From Bifidobacterium sp. ESL0745 (GTDB lineage Bacteria > Actinomycetota > Actinomycetes > Actinomycetales > Bifidobacteriaceae): a stretch of 64,000 nucleotides of DNA. The notes under the pieces were generated by a model that saw only the letters and a list, made by a program, of their open reading frames with translations, was not told where the DNA came from and ran no database searches. Each line of letters begins with the position of its first letter. Within the stretch, counting starts at the first letter, position 1. The DNA lies in assembly GCF_029433335.1 (NCBI RefSeq), contig NZ_JAQTHX010000001.1, positions 434,001-498,000 on the forward strand, given 5' to 3'. Position numbers and translations under genes: made by a program. This document shows positions 45,349 through 54,574 of this stretch, one piece after another.

Positions 45349-47386
45349 GCCCGGAACCGAGAGAGTGAGGAGCGTGAGCGAGGAAGGTTCCGAAGTCGGT
45401 ATGCGTAATACAATTGGTATGAGCGGCGCAGGCAGTACAGGGAATGGACTACGAAACAGCGTCAGGATGAGCGGCGTGCATATCGTCTCTTCGCTTTGGA
45501 GAGGCAACAGGCGCTTGCAGCTGCTCAACGGTGCGGCGAACATGGCGGCAATGACGCTGATATTCGTGCTTGCATGGGCTGTGAACTCGGTTCCCAGCGT
45601 GGCCGGTGACTTGGGAACGTTTCTTGTCTTCATGGTTGTTGCCGCAGTGCTGATCGACAAGACGACCACCGACCATGCCTTCATTGCCAAGTGGGACGAC
45701 CTGATGCGCTTGAGGATAATGGGTGCCACTCCGCGTTGGCTCATCGTCGCCATGATCGGCGTGCAGGTGCCCATTGCCTTCGTCTCGGCGCTTGGCGCGT
45801 GTATCCTCGGTGTGCCGGGCAACGCATTGTTCTACTTTCTCTTCAGACTCATCGGTACGGATGCGGTTAAGCGCACCGGTTTCGGGTTCCTTAACGCGGT
45901 TTGGCAGACCATTCTGATTTCTTTGACGTGTGCGGCGGTCTCCGCTTACCTCTCCGGGAGGAAAGTCGGCAAATCGCGTCTAGCGCTTTCCGCCGTCCCG
46001 GAGCGTAGTGCTAAGAGGGGTGCATATACTCGGATTTCCGCTATTATTCGCAGCCTCGTCACGGTGGTCATGTTCGTCGTCGGTATTGGCTGGGGTATCG
46101 CGTCTTCACGCTCTAACAGCGATGCGGCGCAGGTAGGCAACGGTGTGATGCCGCTCTTGGTCTGTTGGGGTATCGCCCGGCTGGCCAAACCGATGTTGCG
46201 TGGCATCGGCGGTGGCATAAGTAAACGGCTGCATGGCCGTTCGTGGACGGACATCGCCCTGCGCGACGTGACAGCGCTCAAATCCGTGTCGATTTTCAGC
46301 ATCACCGTTGTGGCTGTGGCTGTTTTCGTGTTCTTTTATGGGTTGCAGACCTTCCAAGACCATGCCGCCAGCTCCTCGTTGCACGCGATTTTCGATGGCA
46401 CATCGGTGATGGAGACCGGACAGGCAGGAAAAGCCGGCACAAGGAATCTGCGTGAATTGGCAACCAAAGCCGATTCTCGCGCATTGGTGCTGGCGCCGAC
46501 TACGCAGGTGAGATATCTGTACTCTGATTCTAGTGGCTGCGACAAACAGATGAAAGAGGATTTGGCCGAAGGCTACCCGTCTGGTGAAGGCCTCTCTTCT
46601 GTAATCGATAGCGGCTCGCTTTCGGATTTCATACCGGTCGGCGCGAGGCAAGGCGACGTGGATGCCCGCAATGGCGTGGTATCAGCTGGGGAAGGCAAAA
46701 TCGGTCAGCCTGTCTGTATAGCGGGAGCGGACGGTCACTGGCATCGTAGCAAAATCACTTCTGTCATACGAATGGGTGGCGGGATGACTGGCAATCTTTA
46801 TGTACCGCGTTCGCTTAATCCATTGGAAAACCATCATGGCCACCGTATGGCGATCATTCACCACGACCGTGTGGGTCAGGCACGTGCGATGGCAGTCGGT
46901 AAAGAAGGTCGCTTCTTAAGCGTTTCGGACACCAAGAATGCTATCAACAAGTTGCCGTTTGGCGCGGTGTCCCAGCGTGAGTCCGCGGGTGGCAACCGAG
47001 TCGGTGTATATTTCTTCGTCTACCCGATTCTGCTCATCTCCGTGGTAGGTCTGGTTTCCGTGGTCGCCAACGATGCGGAATCGCGCCGCCGTGAGGCCAG
47101 GGCTGCATGGATGATTGGCATGAGCGAACGGCAATGGGCTATGACCGGCTGTATTCGTACGGGTATCGAGGTCGGTACGGCAGGGCTGCTCTCGATGGCG
47201 ACTGTCGCCATTTCCGCCAACCTCACCGAGCAACCTAGGCTTGCCAGCTATTGGCATGCGGCGCGGGTGTATGTGCCATGGCCGCAGCTGGGCATGATGG
47301 CGCTCGCGTTGCTGTTTGTCATCGGCTGCGGTGGACTGCTTTACCGTTCGGTTTATCGGGGCATTGTCCGAAACAGCGGTCGATGA
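45341..47386 (+). CDS. FtsX-like ABC permease
   Basis: This 681-residue permease starts at the ATG 45341 with GGGAGG before it. A hydrophilic lead (1-45) is followed by helices near 60-100 and 120-155, more near 180-215 and 245-265, a large external region (about 340-550), and three C-terminal helices. The last block, YPILLISVVGLVSVVANDAE then RRREARAAWMIGMSERQW, is the FtsX signature. It pairs with the ATPase at 44569. The two-component pair that follows is convergent and could sense the substrate, as in bacitracin-type modules; that link is inference. Confidence 0.84.
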   Translation: MSKPGTERVRSVSEEGSEVGMRNTIGMSGAGSTGNGLRNSVRMSGVHIVSSLWRGNRRLQLLNGAANMAAMTLIFVLAWAVNSVPSVAGDLGTFLVFMVVAAVLIDKTTTDHAFIAKWDDLMRLRIMGATPRWLIVAMIGVQVPIAFVSALGACILGVPGNALFYFLFRLIGTDAVKRTGFGFLNAVWQTILISLTCAAVSAYLSGRKVGKSRLALSAVPERSAKRGAYTRISAIIRSLVTVVMFVVGIGWGIASSRSNSDAAQVGNGVMPLLVCWGIARLAKPMLRGIGGGISKRLHGRSWTDIALRDVTALKSVSIFSITVVAVAVFVFFYGLQTFQDHAASSSLHAIFDGTSVMETGQAGKAGTRNLRELATKADSRALVLAPTTQVRYLYSDSSGCDKQMKEDLAEGYPSGEGLSSVIDSGSLSDFIPVGARQGDVDARNGVVSAGEGKIGQPVCIAGADGHWHRSKITSVIRMGGGMTGNLYVPRSLNPLENHHGHRMAIIHHDRVGQARAMAVGKEGRFLSVSDTKNAINKLPFGAVSQRESAGGNRVGVYFFVYPILLISVVGLVSVVANDAESRRREARAAWMIGMSERQWAMTGCIRTGIEVGTAGLLSMATVAISANLTEQPRLASYWHAARVYVPWPQLGMMALALLFVIGCGGLLYRSVYRGIVRNSGR

Positions 47387-47557
47387 TTGCCTTCCTGCAC
47401 CGCCCGCTACCAAACAGGATAATTCTCTAACCGTCGAAAGGCTTTATGTAGCCAATGGCGCTATTCGACGGTCTGTTCTTCGCTCATATAAATATTCCAG
47501 GAATTTCGCGTGATGGATGGTTGTGTTCGGGCAAGCGGGGATATCCAGATTGTAGGT

Positions 47558-48448
47558 TCAATCCAATGTGCCACCGAGCATGGCGGTCAGTTCGGTGCGG
47601 TTGCGAACGTTGAGGCTGGCGAAGATGTGGCTGGCGTGGTTCTTCACCGTTCCGGGGGAGAGGAACAGCTTGTCGGCGATTTCCGAATTGGTGTGGCCTT
47701 GGGCGATAAGCAGGGCAATCTGCTGGTTTCGCGGTGTCAATTCGGCGAGCAATCCGCGGGTCTCCGGACTCGCTTGAGTGATGTCGGAAACGTCGCTTGT
47801 TGCGATATAGGAGTCTTCATCAGCTTCCGTGTCTCTGTCGGTGTGCTTGTCGGGTATGGATTTGTGAGCGGTTACGGTAGAGGAGACATCGGGTTTCTTC
47901 GCGGTTCTTTCGCTCACAACTTGTTCGCCGGAGTTGGCTGAGAAAGCAGCATTATCACTCTCTTCATCATCGCGATTGCCTGATTGCGAGATGAGACGCA
48001 TGACATGTGCGGTGGCGCTGGCGCCGATGATCCGACCTCCTTCGGCCGCGCGATGGATGGCGTCGGCGAGGTCGGCTGTGGAGATGTCCTTGAGCAGATA
48101 GCCGACAGCACCGGCTTTCAGGGAATTGATCAGATTATCGTCCTCATCGAACGCGGTGAGCAGAATGCATTTGATGTCAGGATATTTGTCATGCAATCGT
48201 GCGATCAGCTCGGGCCCGTCCATCTGCGGCATGCGAGCGTCGATCAGCGCGACATCAATCGAGTTGAGTGTGTTCTCTGGCAGCTGAAGCACCCCCTGGC
48301 CGCTTTGTGATTGCGCGGTTACCTCTATGCCGGGCATATAGGTAACGAGTTCGGCAAGTCCTGTGAGGATAAGTTCCTGATCGTCCACGATGAGCAGATG
48401 GATGGACTGGCCGGGAGTGGTTGCTTCGGATTCGAGAGCATCGCTCAT
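47558..48448 (-). CDS. NarL/LuxR-family response regulator
   Basis: This 296-residue regulator has a receiver domain with phospho-acceptor D70 in VALIDARMPQMDG. The switch Thr is in CILLTAFDEDD, and the Lys in GYLLKDIS. An unusually long acidic/Ser-rich linker (about 150-225) leads to a LuxR-type helix-turn-helix (LTPRNQQIALLIAQGHTNSEIADKLF, then GTVKNHASHIFASL). Its ATG overlaps the histidine kinase stop by four bases. It is convergent with the FtsX-type ABC genes, a plausible target. Confidence 0.92.
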   Translation of the reverse strand: MSDALESEATTPGQSIHLLIVDDQELILTGLAELVTYMPGIEVTAQSQSGQGVLQLPENTLNSIDVALIDARMPQMDGPELIARLHDKYPDIKCILLTAFDEDDNLINSLKAGAVGYLLKDISTADLADAIHRAAEGGRIIGASATAHVMRLISQSGNRDDEESDNAAFSANSGEQVVSERTAKKPDVSSTVTAHKSIPDKHTDRDTEADEDSYIATSDVSDITQASPETRGLLAELTPRNQQIALLIAQGHTNSEIADKLFLSPGTVKNHASHIFASLNVRNRTELTAMLGGTLD

Positions 48449-49731
48449 GACTCGTCCGCTCCTTTTGCGGTTGACGTTGCGTTATTTCCCCTGCTTTTCT
48501 TAGAAGCACGGCTTGAGGTATTCGAATTCGATGATTGTGATGGCTCTGTTGGTTCCTTCCCGCTTGGGTTCGGAATGGTCACCGTGATACTGGCCCCACC
48601 AAGCGATTGCGATTCCCCTAACTTGAGGTTTCCGCCGATCTGCTCCATGCGCTGGCGCAACGACGCAAGACCGAAGCCGTGATCGATGTCGTCTGCATCG
48701 ATGCCGGGTCCGTCGTCCTCGACCCGCAACGTCGTCTCGTGGCCGCCGACGGCGATGGTGAGCCGTACCTTGGTGGCGTGGGCGTGGCGCACGGCATTGG
48801 TCAGCGTTTCCTGCAAGGCGCGGAACAGCAGCGTTTGCTCGTCGCTTCCCAGCAAACCGACTTCTCCGGTGATATCGGTCTGCATCTCAAGTCCTGCTTG
48901 GCCGAACGAGCGTGCCATCGCGTCGATCGACTCATTGGTGAGCGTTTGACCGAACGCCGCCGGATCCAGGGCGCGTGCCATCTGACGGACTTCGGACAAG
49001 GCGTCTTCGGCAATCTCATCGGCCCTGGCGATGGGCTTGCTGATGGCTGCCCGTTCTGCTTCGGTCAGGCTGGTGGCGGCAGTCGTGGCATTGGCCGCGG
49101 ATTCATGAGCATAGTGTATCGCAGTAAGTTGTTGGCCTATGGAATCGTGCATTTCGCTGGCCATTCGTGCCCGTTCGCGCGAAAGAGTCAGCGATTCGAT
49201 CTGTTGTATATTGTCTTGGAGTTGCTCGTTTGCCCGTTGCAGTTTCTCCGATTGAACGGTGTAGACCATGAAGAGGATGCCGGCGAACAGGATGTAGCTT
49301 GATGTGGCGATGAAATCAGGAGTATGCAGGCTTTGCAGATTATTAAGTATCGGCGAAAGTATCCACATGGCAGCTGCGGAAATCGCGATGGCGATGTACC
49401 CGAATGTGGCATTGAACAGTATTGATGCTTCGGTTATGACGATATAGGTCAACAGTTGCCCGCCGTGGCGCAGATACGGCGCCGACCAGATGCAGACCAC
49501 TATCAGAATCAGCGCCGCCGCACGTTGCCAGAACAGTTTTGGCGCTTTGAGCATGGCAACATAGAACAGCAGAATAAGTATCGGCTGCAGAATCATGAGT
49601 ACGAAGCGGCCCATATACGCCGACTCGGGAAGCAGAAAAACGAATCCCAAAGCAAAAATCGGCGCGGAATATTTTGGAAACCGGCGTTTGGGTGCTTGCA
49701 AGTCGATGCTTGTTCCTGATGATTTCGTCAT
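48445..49731 (-). CDS. Sensor histidine kinase, HisKA_3/NarX type
   Basis: This 428-residue kinase has about six N-terminal helices (25-165), then a coiled coil and the dimerisation motif with phospho-accepting H195 in RMASEMHDSIGQQLTAIHYA. The ATPase has the N-box LQETLTNAVRHAHATKV and the G-boxes DDGPGIDADDIDHGFGLASL. The C-terminus after IPNPSGKEPT is a Ser/Asn-rich tail. It has no extracellular sensing domain, so the membrane part itself probably senses the signal. It is in an operon with the response regulator downstream and lies just after a tRNA-Arg gene on the same strand. Confidence 0.91.
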   Translation of the reverse strand: MTKSSGTSIDLQAPKRRFPKYSAPIFALGFVFLLPESAYMGRFVLMILQPILILLFYVAMLKAPKLFWQRAAALILIVVCIWSAPYLRHGGQLLTYIVITEASILFNATFGYIAIAISAAAMWILSPILNNLQSLHTPDFIATSSYILFAGILFMVYTVQSEKLQRANEQLQDNIQQIESLTLSRERARMASEMHDSIGQQLTAIHYAHESAANATTAATSLTEAERAAISKPIARADEIAEDALSEVRQMARALDPAAFGQTLTNESIDAMARSFGQAGLEMQTDITGEVGLLGSDEQTLLFRALQETLTNAVRHAHATKVRLTIAVGGHETTLRVEDDGPGIDADDIDHGFGLASLRQRMEQIGGNLKLGESQSLGGASITVTIPNPSGKEPTEPSQSSNSNTSSRASKKSRGNNATSTAKGADES

Positions 49732-49803
49732 TGAGGTGTCTCTGTCGTATCGTATCGTCCGGTTTCTGCGGCGAGAGGGATTGCTTCCCGTCTCCAGACC
49801 AAG

Positions 49804-49877
49804 TGACCCCGGCGAGATTCGAACTCGCGACCTACAGATTAGAAGTCAGTTGCTCTATCCAACTGAGCTACGGGGCC
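49804..49877 (-). tRNA. tRNA-Arg (anticodon UCU)
   Basis: The minus strand folds as a cloverleaf. The acceptor arm is GGCCCCG with CGGGGTC and the D-arm is GCTCAGTTGGATAGAGC. The anticodon loop is CTTCTAA, giving anticodon TCT for AGA codons. The T-arm is GCGAGTTCGAATCTCGC. The discriminator base is A and the CCA end is not encoded. AGA is rare in high-G+C genomes but more frequent in the A+T-rich island, where this tRNA would matter. Confidence 0.95.
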
Positions 49878-50016
49878 GAACAACAATCCTTTATTGTATC
49901 AGCACTCCTGACGCAAAAATGGCAGGAACGCCGCCATAATCATCTTCGGCGACGTTCCTGCCATTCATCCAGTTACCAATCGGTCATTCGATCGTCGAAC
50001 GGCCGACCTTAAGAAT

Positions 50017-51102
50017 TTAGTAGACGGAGGCCACTTCGGTGGCGGCGCGCAGCGCGATCGCCACGTCCTTCGGGGTCACCTCGAACGGCATGTTGGACAT
50101 GGTGTCATCCTTGCTGCAGGCGAGTTCGCCGACCTTCAAGAGGTCCTCGTCGCTCGGGTTCTCGACGCCGATCTCGGCGAGGGTGGTGGGCAGGCCGACC
50201 TTGCGGAAGAAGCCGTAGGCCTCGCGCAGGTCCGCTTCGGGGCGGTCCTCAAGCACGAACTGGGTGAGCGTGCCGTAGGCTACCTTTTCGCCGTGCAGGT
50301 ACTTGTGTGTGCCGGGCAGCACGGTGAGCGCGTCGTGGATGGCGTGCGCTGCGGCGAGGCCGCTGGACTCGAAGCCGAGGCCGCTTAAGAGGGTGTTGGC
50401 CTCGATGACGTTCTCGACCGCGGGGCTGCACAGACCCTGACGCACTGCGGCGACGGCCTTGGGACCATCGGCGATGAGCAGGTCGTGGCAGAGCTTGGCC
50501 AGCGCGATGGCCGCGTTGGTGGAATGGCCGCCGGTCATGGTGATCGCGTTCGACTGCTTGCATGCCAGCGCCTCGAAATAGGTCGCGTAGGCGTCGCCGA
50601 GCCCGGAGATCAGGAAGCGCACCGGTGCCTTCGAAATGATGGTGGTGTCCATGATCACCATGTCAGGGTTCTTGGGCAGGGGCAGGTAGTGGTCGAACTC
50701 GCCGCCGTCGGTGTAGACCACGGAAAGGCGCGAGCACGGTGCGTCGGAGGAGGCAGCGGTCGGGGAGATGATTACCGGACGCTTGCCGAAGTGCGCGACG
50801 GCCTTCGAGGTGTCGAGCGTCTTGCCGCCGCCGATGCCGATGACGGCGTCGTTTTCGCCGAGGGCTGCAACATGCTTGTTGATCTCGTTGTCGGAGCACT
50901 CGCCGCCGAACACCACGAGCTGGTACGGGGTGTTGCTGCTTTCAAAGCTGGAGACGATCTGATTGTGATAGGTCTTCTCGATGAACGGATCGACGATGAT
51001 GTAGGCGCCTTTGCTGCCAAGGGTGCGGTACTGGTCCGCAAGTTCGATGATGGCGTTGGGTTCTTGGATATAGCTTCCAGGTGAGCACAGAATTTTCTTC
51101 AA
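50017..51102 (-). CDS. gldA: Glycerol dehydrogenase, NAD-dependent, iron-containing ADH family
   Basis: The enzyme oxidises glycerol to dihydroxyacetone, or reduces small ketones and aldehydes, with NAD. From the start chosen here it is 361 residues, close to GldA of enterobacteria. Visible blocks include SPGSYIQ, FGGECSDNEI, GIGGGKTLDTSKAVAHF (NAD site), TAASSDAPCSRLSVVYTDGGEF, and metal-site regions GLGDAYATYFEA, AAAHAIHDALT and YLHGEKVAYG. A TTG at 51102 is preferred because AAGAAGGA lies four bases upstream and similarity begins there. An ATG at 51120 has no ribosome-binding site. A CRP-like palindrome lies just upstream. Confidence 0.9.
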   Translation of the reverse strand: MKKILCSPGSYIQEPNAIIELADQYRTLGSKGAYIIVDPFIEKTYHNQIVSSFESSNTPYQLVVFGGECSDNEINKHVAALGENDAVIGIGGGKTLDTSKAVAHFGKRPVIISPTAASSDAPCSRLSVVYTDGGEFDHYLPLPKNPDMVIMDTTIISKAPVRFLISGLGDAYATYFEALACKQSNAITMTGGHSTNAAIALAKLCHDLLIADGPKAVAAVRQGLCSPAVENVIEANTLLSGLGFESSGLAAAHAIHDALTVLPGTHKYLHGEKVAYGTLTQFVLEDRPEADLREAYGFFRKVGLPTTLAEIGVENPSDEDLLKVGELACSKDDTMSNMPFEVTPKDVAIALRAATEVASVY

Positions 51103-51134
51103 GGTGTCCTTCTTTGACATTGATGAATATAAAA

Positions 51135-51150
51135 CGTGATGTACATCACA
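51135..51150 (-). promoter_or_regulatory. CRP/GlxR-like operator upstream of gldA
   Basis: On the minus strand TGTGATGTACATCACG fits TGTGA-N2-TA-N2-TCACA with only the last base different; its inner 14 bp are a perfect palindrome. A TACAAT -10-like hexamer is at 51160-51165, so the site would lie near the transcription start and could repress. The same motif class occurs twice before pflB. Confidence 0.6.
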
Positions 51151-51364
51151 TCACTTTCTATTGTATTAAATTAACGTTAGATGTACACCTGTATTACGTG
51201 AGCGTTAACAATCTTATATTCGCAACGCTTATGCCAAGTATGTTCGCAGGACAAGCCGTCAGGATACAGTAGAGACAGCGAAAATACCTATTGCTGATGT
51301 GTTAATCAGGCCTGAAAAGCGCAAACGACAATCGGCAAGCACAATGATTGGAACGTAAGTGGCA

Positions 51365-51667
51365 ATGAAACTGAACAAACGACAAGTCAAGCAACTCAAG
51401 GCACTGGCGAGCAAGATTTCGCCGATGTTGTGGATTGGCAAGAATGGGGTCACGGATGCCGCCGTGAAGCAGGCATCGGAGACGCTCGAATCGCACGAAT
51501 TGCTCAAGGGCGTGGTGCAGGACGGCTGCCCGATTGACGAGCAGGAAGTCGGGGAGACTCTGGCGGGTCAGATCGGGGCGGAGCTGGTACAGGTCATTGG
51601 CCATCGTTTCGTGCTCTATCGGCCTTCGAAGAAGCCCGGCATCACCAAAATCGAACTCGTCCACTGA
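51365..51667 (+). CDS. YhbY-family RNA-binding protein (CRM domain)
   Basis: This protein of 100 residues (102 if the GTG at 51359 is used) starts MKLNKRQVKQLKALASKISP. It contains the CRM-domain GxxG motif in LWIGKNGVTDAAVKQ and ends with IGHRFVLYRPSKKP. YhbY binds pre-50S ribosomal particles and helps ribosome assembly. The gene is single, between gldA (minus) and purE. Confidence 0.88.
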   Translation: MKLNKRQVKQLKALASKISPMLWIGKNGVTDAAVKQASETLESHELLKGVVQDGCPIDEQEVGETLAGQIGAELVQVIGHRFVLYRPSKKPGITKIELVH

Positions 51668-51870
51668 CGAAGACGTTTGACATCGGGAAGCGTCGTCTGA
51701 AGAATCATTGGCGTCGGTTTACTGGCATTAGGGTGTGTTCAATTGTATTGGTGCTGGTAAATGGTATCTGAACGAAAACAAAAGTCTGTTTGTCGGCATA
51801 AATGCGCGTCCGGCTGTATTGGTGCCGGGGAACGGGATTTAAAGAATAGTCAGAGTCTGGTTGCCGGCAT
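51658..51870. repeat. Three degenerate 71-bp tandem units
   Basis: Phrases ending in GGCAT recur at 51728, 51799 and 51870, exactly 71 bp apart. The phrase TGTATTGGTGC begins at 51744 and 51815, also 71 bp apart. The last two units are clearly alike (AGTCTG-TTG-CGGCAT at the end). The first is more worn and overlaps the YhbY stop. The stretch to 52035 contains no gene; it is the purE upstream region. Confidence 0.5.
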
Positions 51871-52035
51871 CAGCCCAAGCACAAATATAGTCATCAATAA
51901 AATGCCACTGGTGTTTGTCGATGACATTTTGCTGAAATCGTACGTTTTGCAAGGAATTGAACAGACGGGTTTTCTCGTTCCCGCCGCGTAAAGTGGGAGC
52001 CGGCTCTGGTTTCCCAACGATACTTCGGAGGTATC

Positions 52036-52533
52036 ATGGCAGCTCACGCACCAAAAGTAGCAGTGATTATGGGTTCGGCAAGCGATTGGGAGACGATGCG
52101 TCACGCTTGCGAGACCCTCGACCAGTTCAATGTCTCCTATTCCAAACAAGTCATTTCCGCCCACCGGACTCCCGAATTGATGGCGGATTTCGCGCATAAC
52201 GCCCGCAGAAACGGCATCAAGGTCATCATCGCCGGAGCTGGGGGAGCCGCGCACCTCCCCGGTATGGTTGCCGCGCAGACCACGTTGCCGGTGATTGGTG
52301 TACCGGTGAAATCGCACGCGCTTTCCGGTGTGGATTCTCTGCTTTCCATCGTCCAGATGCCCGGCGGCATTCCCGTGGCGACGACGGCCATCGGCAATTC
52401 CGGTGCCCAGAACGCCGGCTTGCTGGCGGTCAGTATTTTAAGTATTACAGACGATTCCTTGGCGCAGGCACTCGCGGACTATCGCGAAGGCCTCAAGAAG
52501 AAGGTGGAGGAATCCAATGCCCAGCTTGTCTGA
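52036..52533 (+). CDS. purE: N5-carboxyaminoimidazole ribonucleotide mutase
   Basis: PurE moves the carboxyl group from N5-CAIR to C4 in purine synthesis. The 165-residue product shows [10 protein letters not shown], the substrate loop [26 protein letters not shown] and [35 protein letters not shown] precedes the ATG. It overlaps purK by 17 bp and acts directly after it in the pathway. Upstream is the degenerate 71-bp repeat region; no purine riboswitch was recognised. Confidence 0.97.
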   Translation: MAAHAPKVAVIMGSASDWETMRHACETLDQFNVSYSKQVISAHRTPELMADFAHNARRNGIKVIIAGAGGAAHLPGMVAAQTTLPVIGVPVKSHALSGVDSLLSIVQMPGGIPVATTAIGNSGAQNAGLLAVSILSITDDSLAQALADYREGLKKKVEESNAQLV

Positions 52534-53686
52534 AGAGACCAACGGCAAGATCGAAACGCTGATGCCGGGCGCTACCATCGGCATCATCGGCGGCGGACAG
52601 CTTGGACGTATGATGGCGCTTTCCGCGCGCTACCACGGCTTCCGCATCGGCGTGCTCGATCCGACGCCGGATTGCCCGGTCGCGCAGGTCGCCGATTTTC
52701 AGGTCACGGCCGATTACGATGACAAAGCCGCCATCCGCGAGTTGGCCGAGCGTAGTGACGTGCTCACCTACGAGTTTGAAAACGTGGATGCCGACGCCAT
52801 CGACGAGGTGCGTGGCAGCGTCGCCGTTCCGCAGGGAACCGACTTGCTGCGCGTGACGCAAGACCGCGTGTTCGAGAAACAATTCATCAACGACCACGGT
52901 ACGCAGACCGCGCCGTGGCGTCAGGTTGACAGCCTCGCAGAATTGGATAGGACCATCGAGGAAATCGGCTATCCGGCGGTGCTGAAAACCCGTCGCGGCG
53001 GATATGACGGCCATGGCCAGGTCGTTCTGCACGGGCCGGAAGATCTGGCGAAAGTTCATGAACGCGACAAGCGGGGTACTTTCCCGCCGTCCGTCTTGGA
53101 AGGTTTCGTCGATTTCGCGTTTGAGGCCTCGATCCTCATTTCCGGCAACGGCAAGGATTTCGTCACGTTCCCCATCGTGCGCAATGAGCATCGCCACAAT
53201 ATCCTGCACCTGACCATTGCGCCGGCGCAGGTCAGCGATGAGATCGCCGAGGAGGCCAAGGCCTTGGCGCTGCGTCTTGCGAAAGGCTTTGAGCTGGCCG
53301 GTACGTTGGCCATAGAGCTTTTCATCACCAAAGACGGTCGTGTGGTGGTCAACGAGCTCGCCCCGCGCCCGCACAATTCCGGCCATTACACCATCGAGGC
53401 CTGTTCCATCGACCAGTTCGATGCCCACATCCGTGGCATTGCCGGCTGGCCGCTGCCACAGCCGAAGCTTTTGAGCCCGGCCGTGATGGTCAACGTCTTG
53501 GGCCAGCACGTCGCTCCGACGCGCAAGCTCATCTCCAAACACCCTGAATGGTACGTCCACGACTATGGCAAGGCGCAAGTGCGTCAGGACCGCAAGATGG
53601 GTCATATCACGGTGCTTACCGATGATACGCAACGCACGGTCGACGAACTTGAGGCCACGGGCTGCTGGAACGATCTGCGGCAATAA
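52517..53686 (+). CDS. purK: N5-carboxyaminoimidazole ribonucleotide synthase
   Basis: PurK carboxylates AIR using ATP and bicarbonate. The 389-residue ATP-grasp protein begins with the Rossmann-like [18 protein letters not shown], then [22 protein letters not shown] in the ATP-grasp core, and [20 protein letters not shown] in the metal site. GGTGGAGGAATCC precedes the ATG, inside the purE coding sequence. The pair purE-purK is translationally coupled and probably ends at 53686. Confidence 0.96.
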   Translation: MPSLSEETNGKIETLMPGATIGIIGGGQLGRMMALSARYHGFRIGVLDPTPDCPVAQVADFQVTADYDDKAAIRELAERSDVLTYEFENVDADAIDEVRGSVAVPQGTDLLRVTQDRVFEKQFINDHGTQTAPWRQVDSLAELDRTIEEIGYPAVLKTRRGGYDGHGQVVLHGPEDLAKVHERDKRGTFPPSVLEGFVDFAFEASILISGNGKDFVTFPIVRNEHRHNILHLTIAPAQVSDEIAEEAKALALRLAKGFELAGTLAIELFITKDGRVVVNELAPRPHNSGHYTIEACSIDQFDAHIRGIAGWPLPQPKLLSPAVMVNVLGQHVAPTRKLISKHPEWYVHDYGKAQVRQDRKMGHITVLTDDTQRTVDELEATGCWNDLRQ

Positions 53687-53899
53687 CAGCTGGGATTTGC
53701 AGCGTTGCCCGTCATTCGGCGTTTGCTTGGCATGGTGTAAGCCAGAAGTGACGGTTCGGTTGTTGTGGTCTCTGGGAGCCGAACAGGTCTTTTCAAGGCG
53801 GGCAAATGCAGGTAAAATGGTTTTGCCTGTGAAAGATGCCGTGAATCCCAATGGCGGCAACCAGGCGATAGGTGTGATTGACGAAAGAGGCTTGCGACG

Positions 53900-54385
53900 G
53901 TGACAACCTACGAGCAACGCGATAAAGAACGTTCCGTGAACAGGATGCTGGGACGTACTGGCAGGCGCGGAAGCCAGCATACCTGGCAGAAGGACGCCGT
54001 ACTCAGTGCGCTTAGTAATTGCGATGATTTCGTTTCCGCCCAGGATCTTTACCGGATATTGAGCGAGGACGGGCAGGGGATTGGTCTTTCCACGGTCTAC
54101 CGCCAGCTCAATGCCTTGGCCGATGACGGCAGGGCCGATACCATCCACCTGAACGACCAGCAGATGTTCCGCATCTGCAAGGACGGTGAGCACCATCATC
54201 ATCTGGTCTGTGAGAACTGCGGCAAGACGGTGGAGATCGAACCGCCGGAAGAGTGGGTGCGCAACATCGCCGAGGAACATGGTTTCAGCGTGATCTCCCA
54301 TACGCTGGAGGTATTCGGGCTTTGTCCGGAGTGCCAACAGTTGCAAAAGCGTATTGACGGTTCCGGCAAAGTTACAGACGATTGA
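53900..54385 (+). CDS. Fur-family metal regulator, probably Zur-like
   Basis: This 161-residue repressor has an N-terminal winged helix (LSNCDDFVSAQDLYRILSEDG, then GLSTVYRQLNAL). The metal-binding dimerisation domain contains HHHHLVCENCGKTVEIE and the second pair CPEC near the C-terminus. The two CxxC motifs form the structural zinc site. In actinobacteria such proteins (FurB/Zur) usually sense zinc. The GTG at 53900 has AAAGAGG upstream. Targets are not visible here. It ends before a 27-bp perfect inverted repeat. Confidence 0.9.
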   Translation: MTTYEQRDKERSVNRMLGRTGRRGSQHTWQKDAVLSALSNCDDFVSAQDLYRILSEDGQGIGLSTVYRQLNALADDGRADTIHLNDQQMFRICKDGEHHHHLVCENCGKTVEIEPPEEWVRNIAEEHGFSVISHTLEVFGLCPECQQLQKRIDGSGKVTDD

Positions 54386-54475
54386 TATTTAGTGCTTTGT
54401 AAAACTAAATAATGGTGTGTTATGGTTGGCGATTTAACGGTATCGCAGCACCATCGTTGATTTATGAGTTGTCAT

Positions 54476-54535
54476 AGCTCTAAAAGGCTGGCGGTCATCT
54501 TCTTTCAGGAAGATGACCGCCAGCCTTTTAGAGCT
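54476..54535. terminator. Bidirectional terminator between the Fur-family gene and mprF
   Basis: A perfect 27-bp inverted repeat (54476-54502 with 54509-54535, 6-nt loop) contains CTTTTAGAGC arms that give T-rich ends in both directions. It serves the two convergent genes. Confidence 0.88.
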
Positions 54536-54574
54536 CGTTGCTTTTATCCTTGGACGATAAAGCAACCGCTATTG

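Noticed and set aside
49804..49877. tRNA-Arg as the attachment site of a mobile element
   Set aside because: No integrase gene or duplicated tRNA 3' end was found in the window; the flanking genes have ordinary composition.
51761..51991. 76-codon frame before purE
   Set aside because: It lies mostly in degenerate 71-bp repeat sequence and has no ribosome-binding site or family match.
52493..54346. 617-codon minus-strand frame opposite purK and the Fur-family gene
   Set aside because: It crosses two well-supported plus-strand genes and their gap; its sequence has no recognisable domain.
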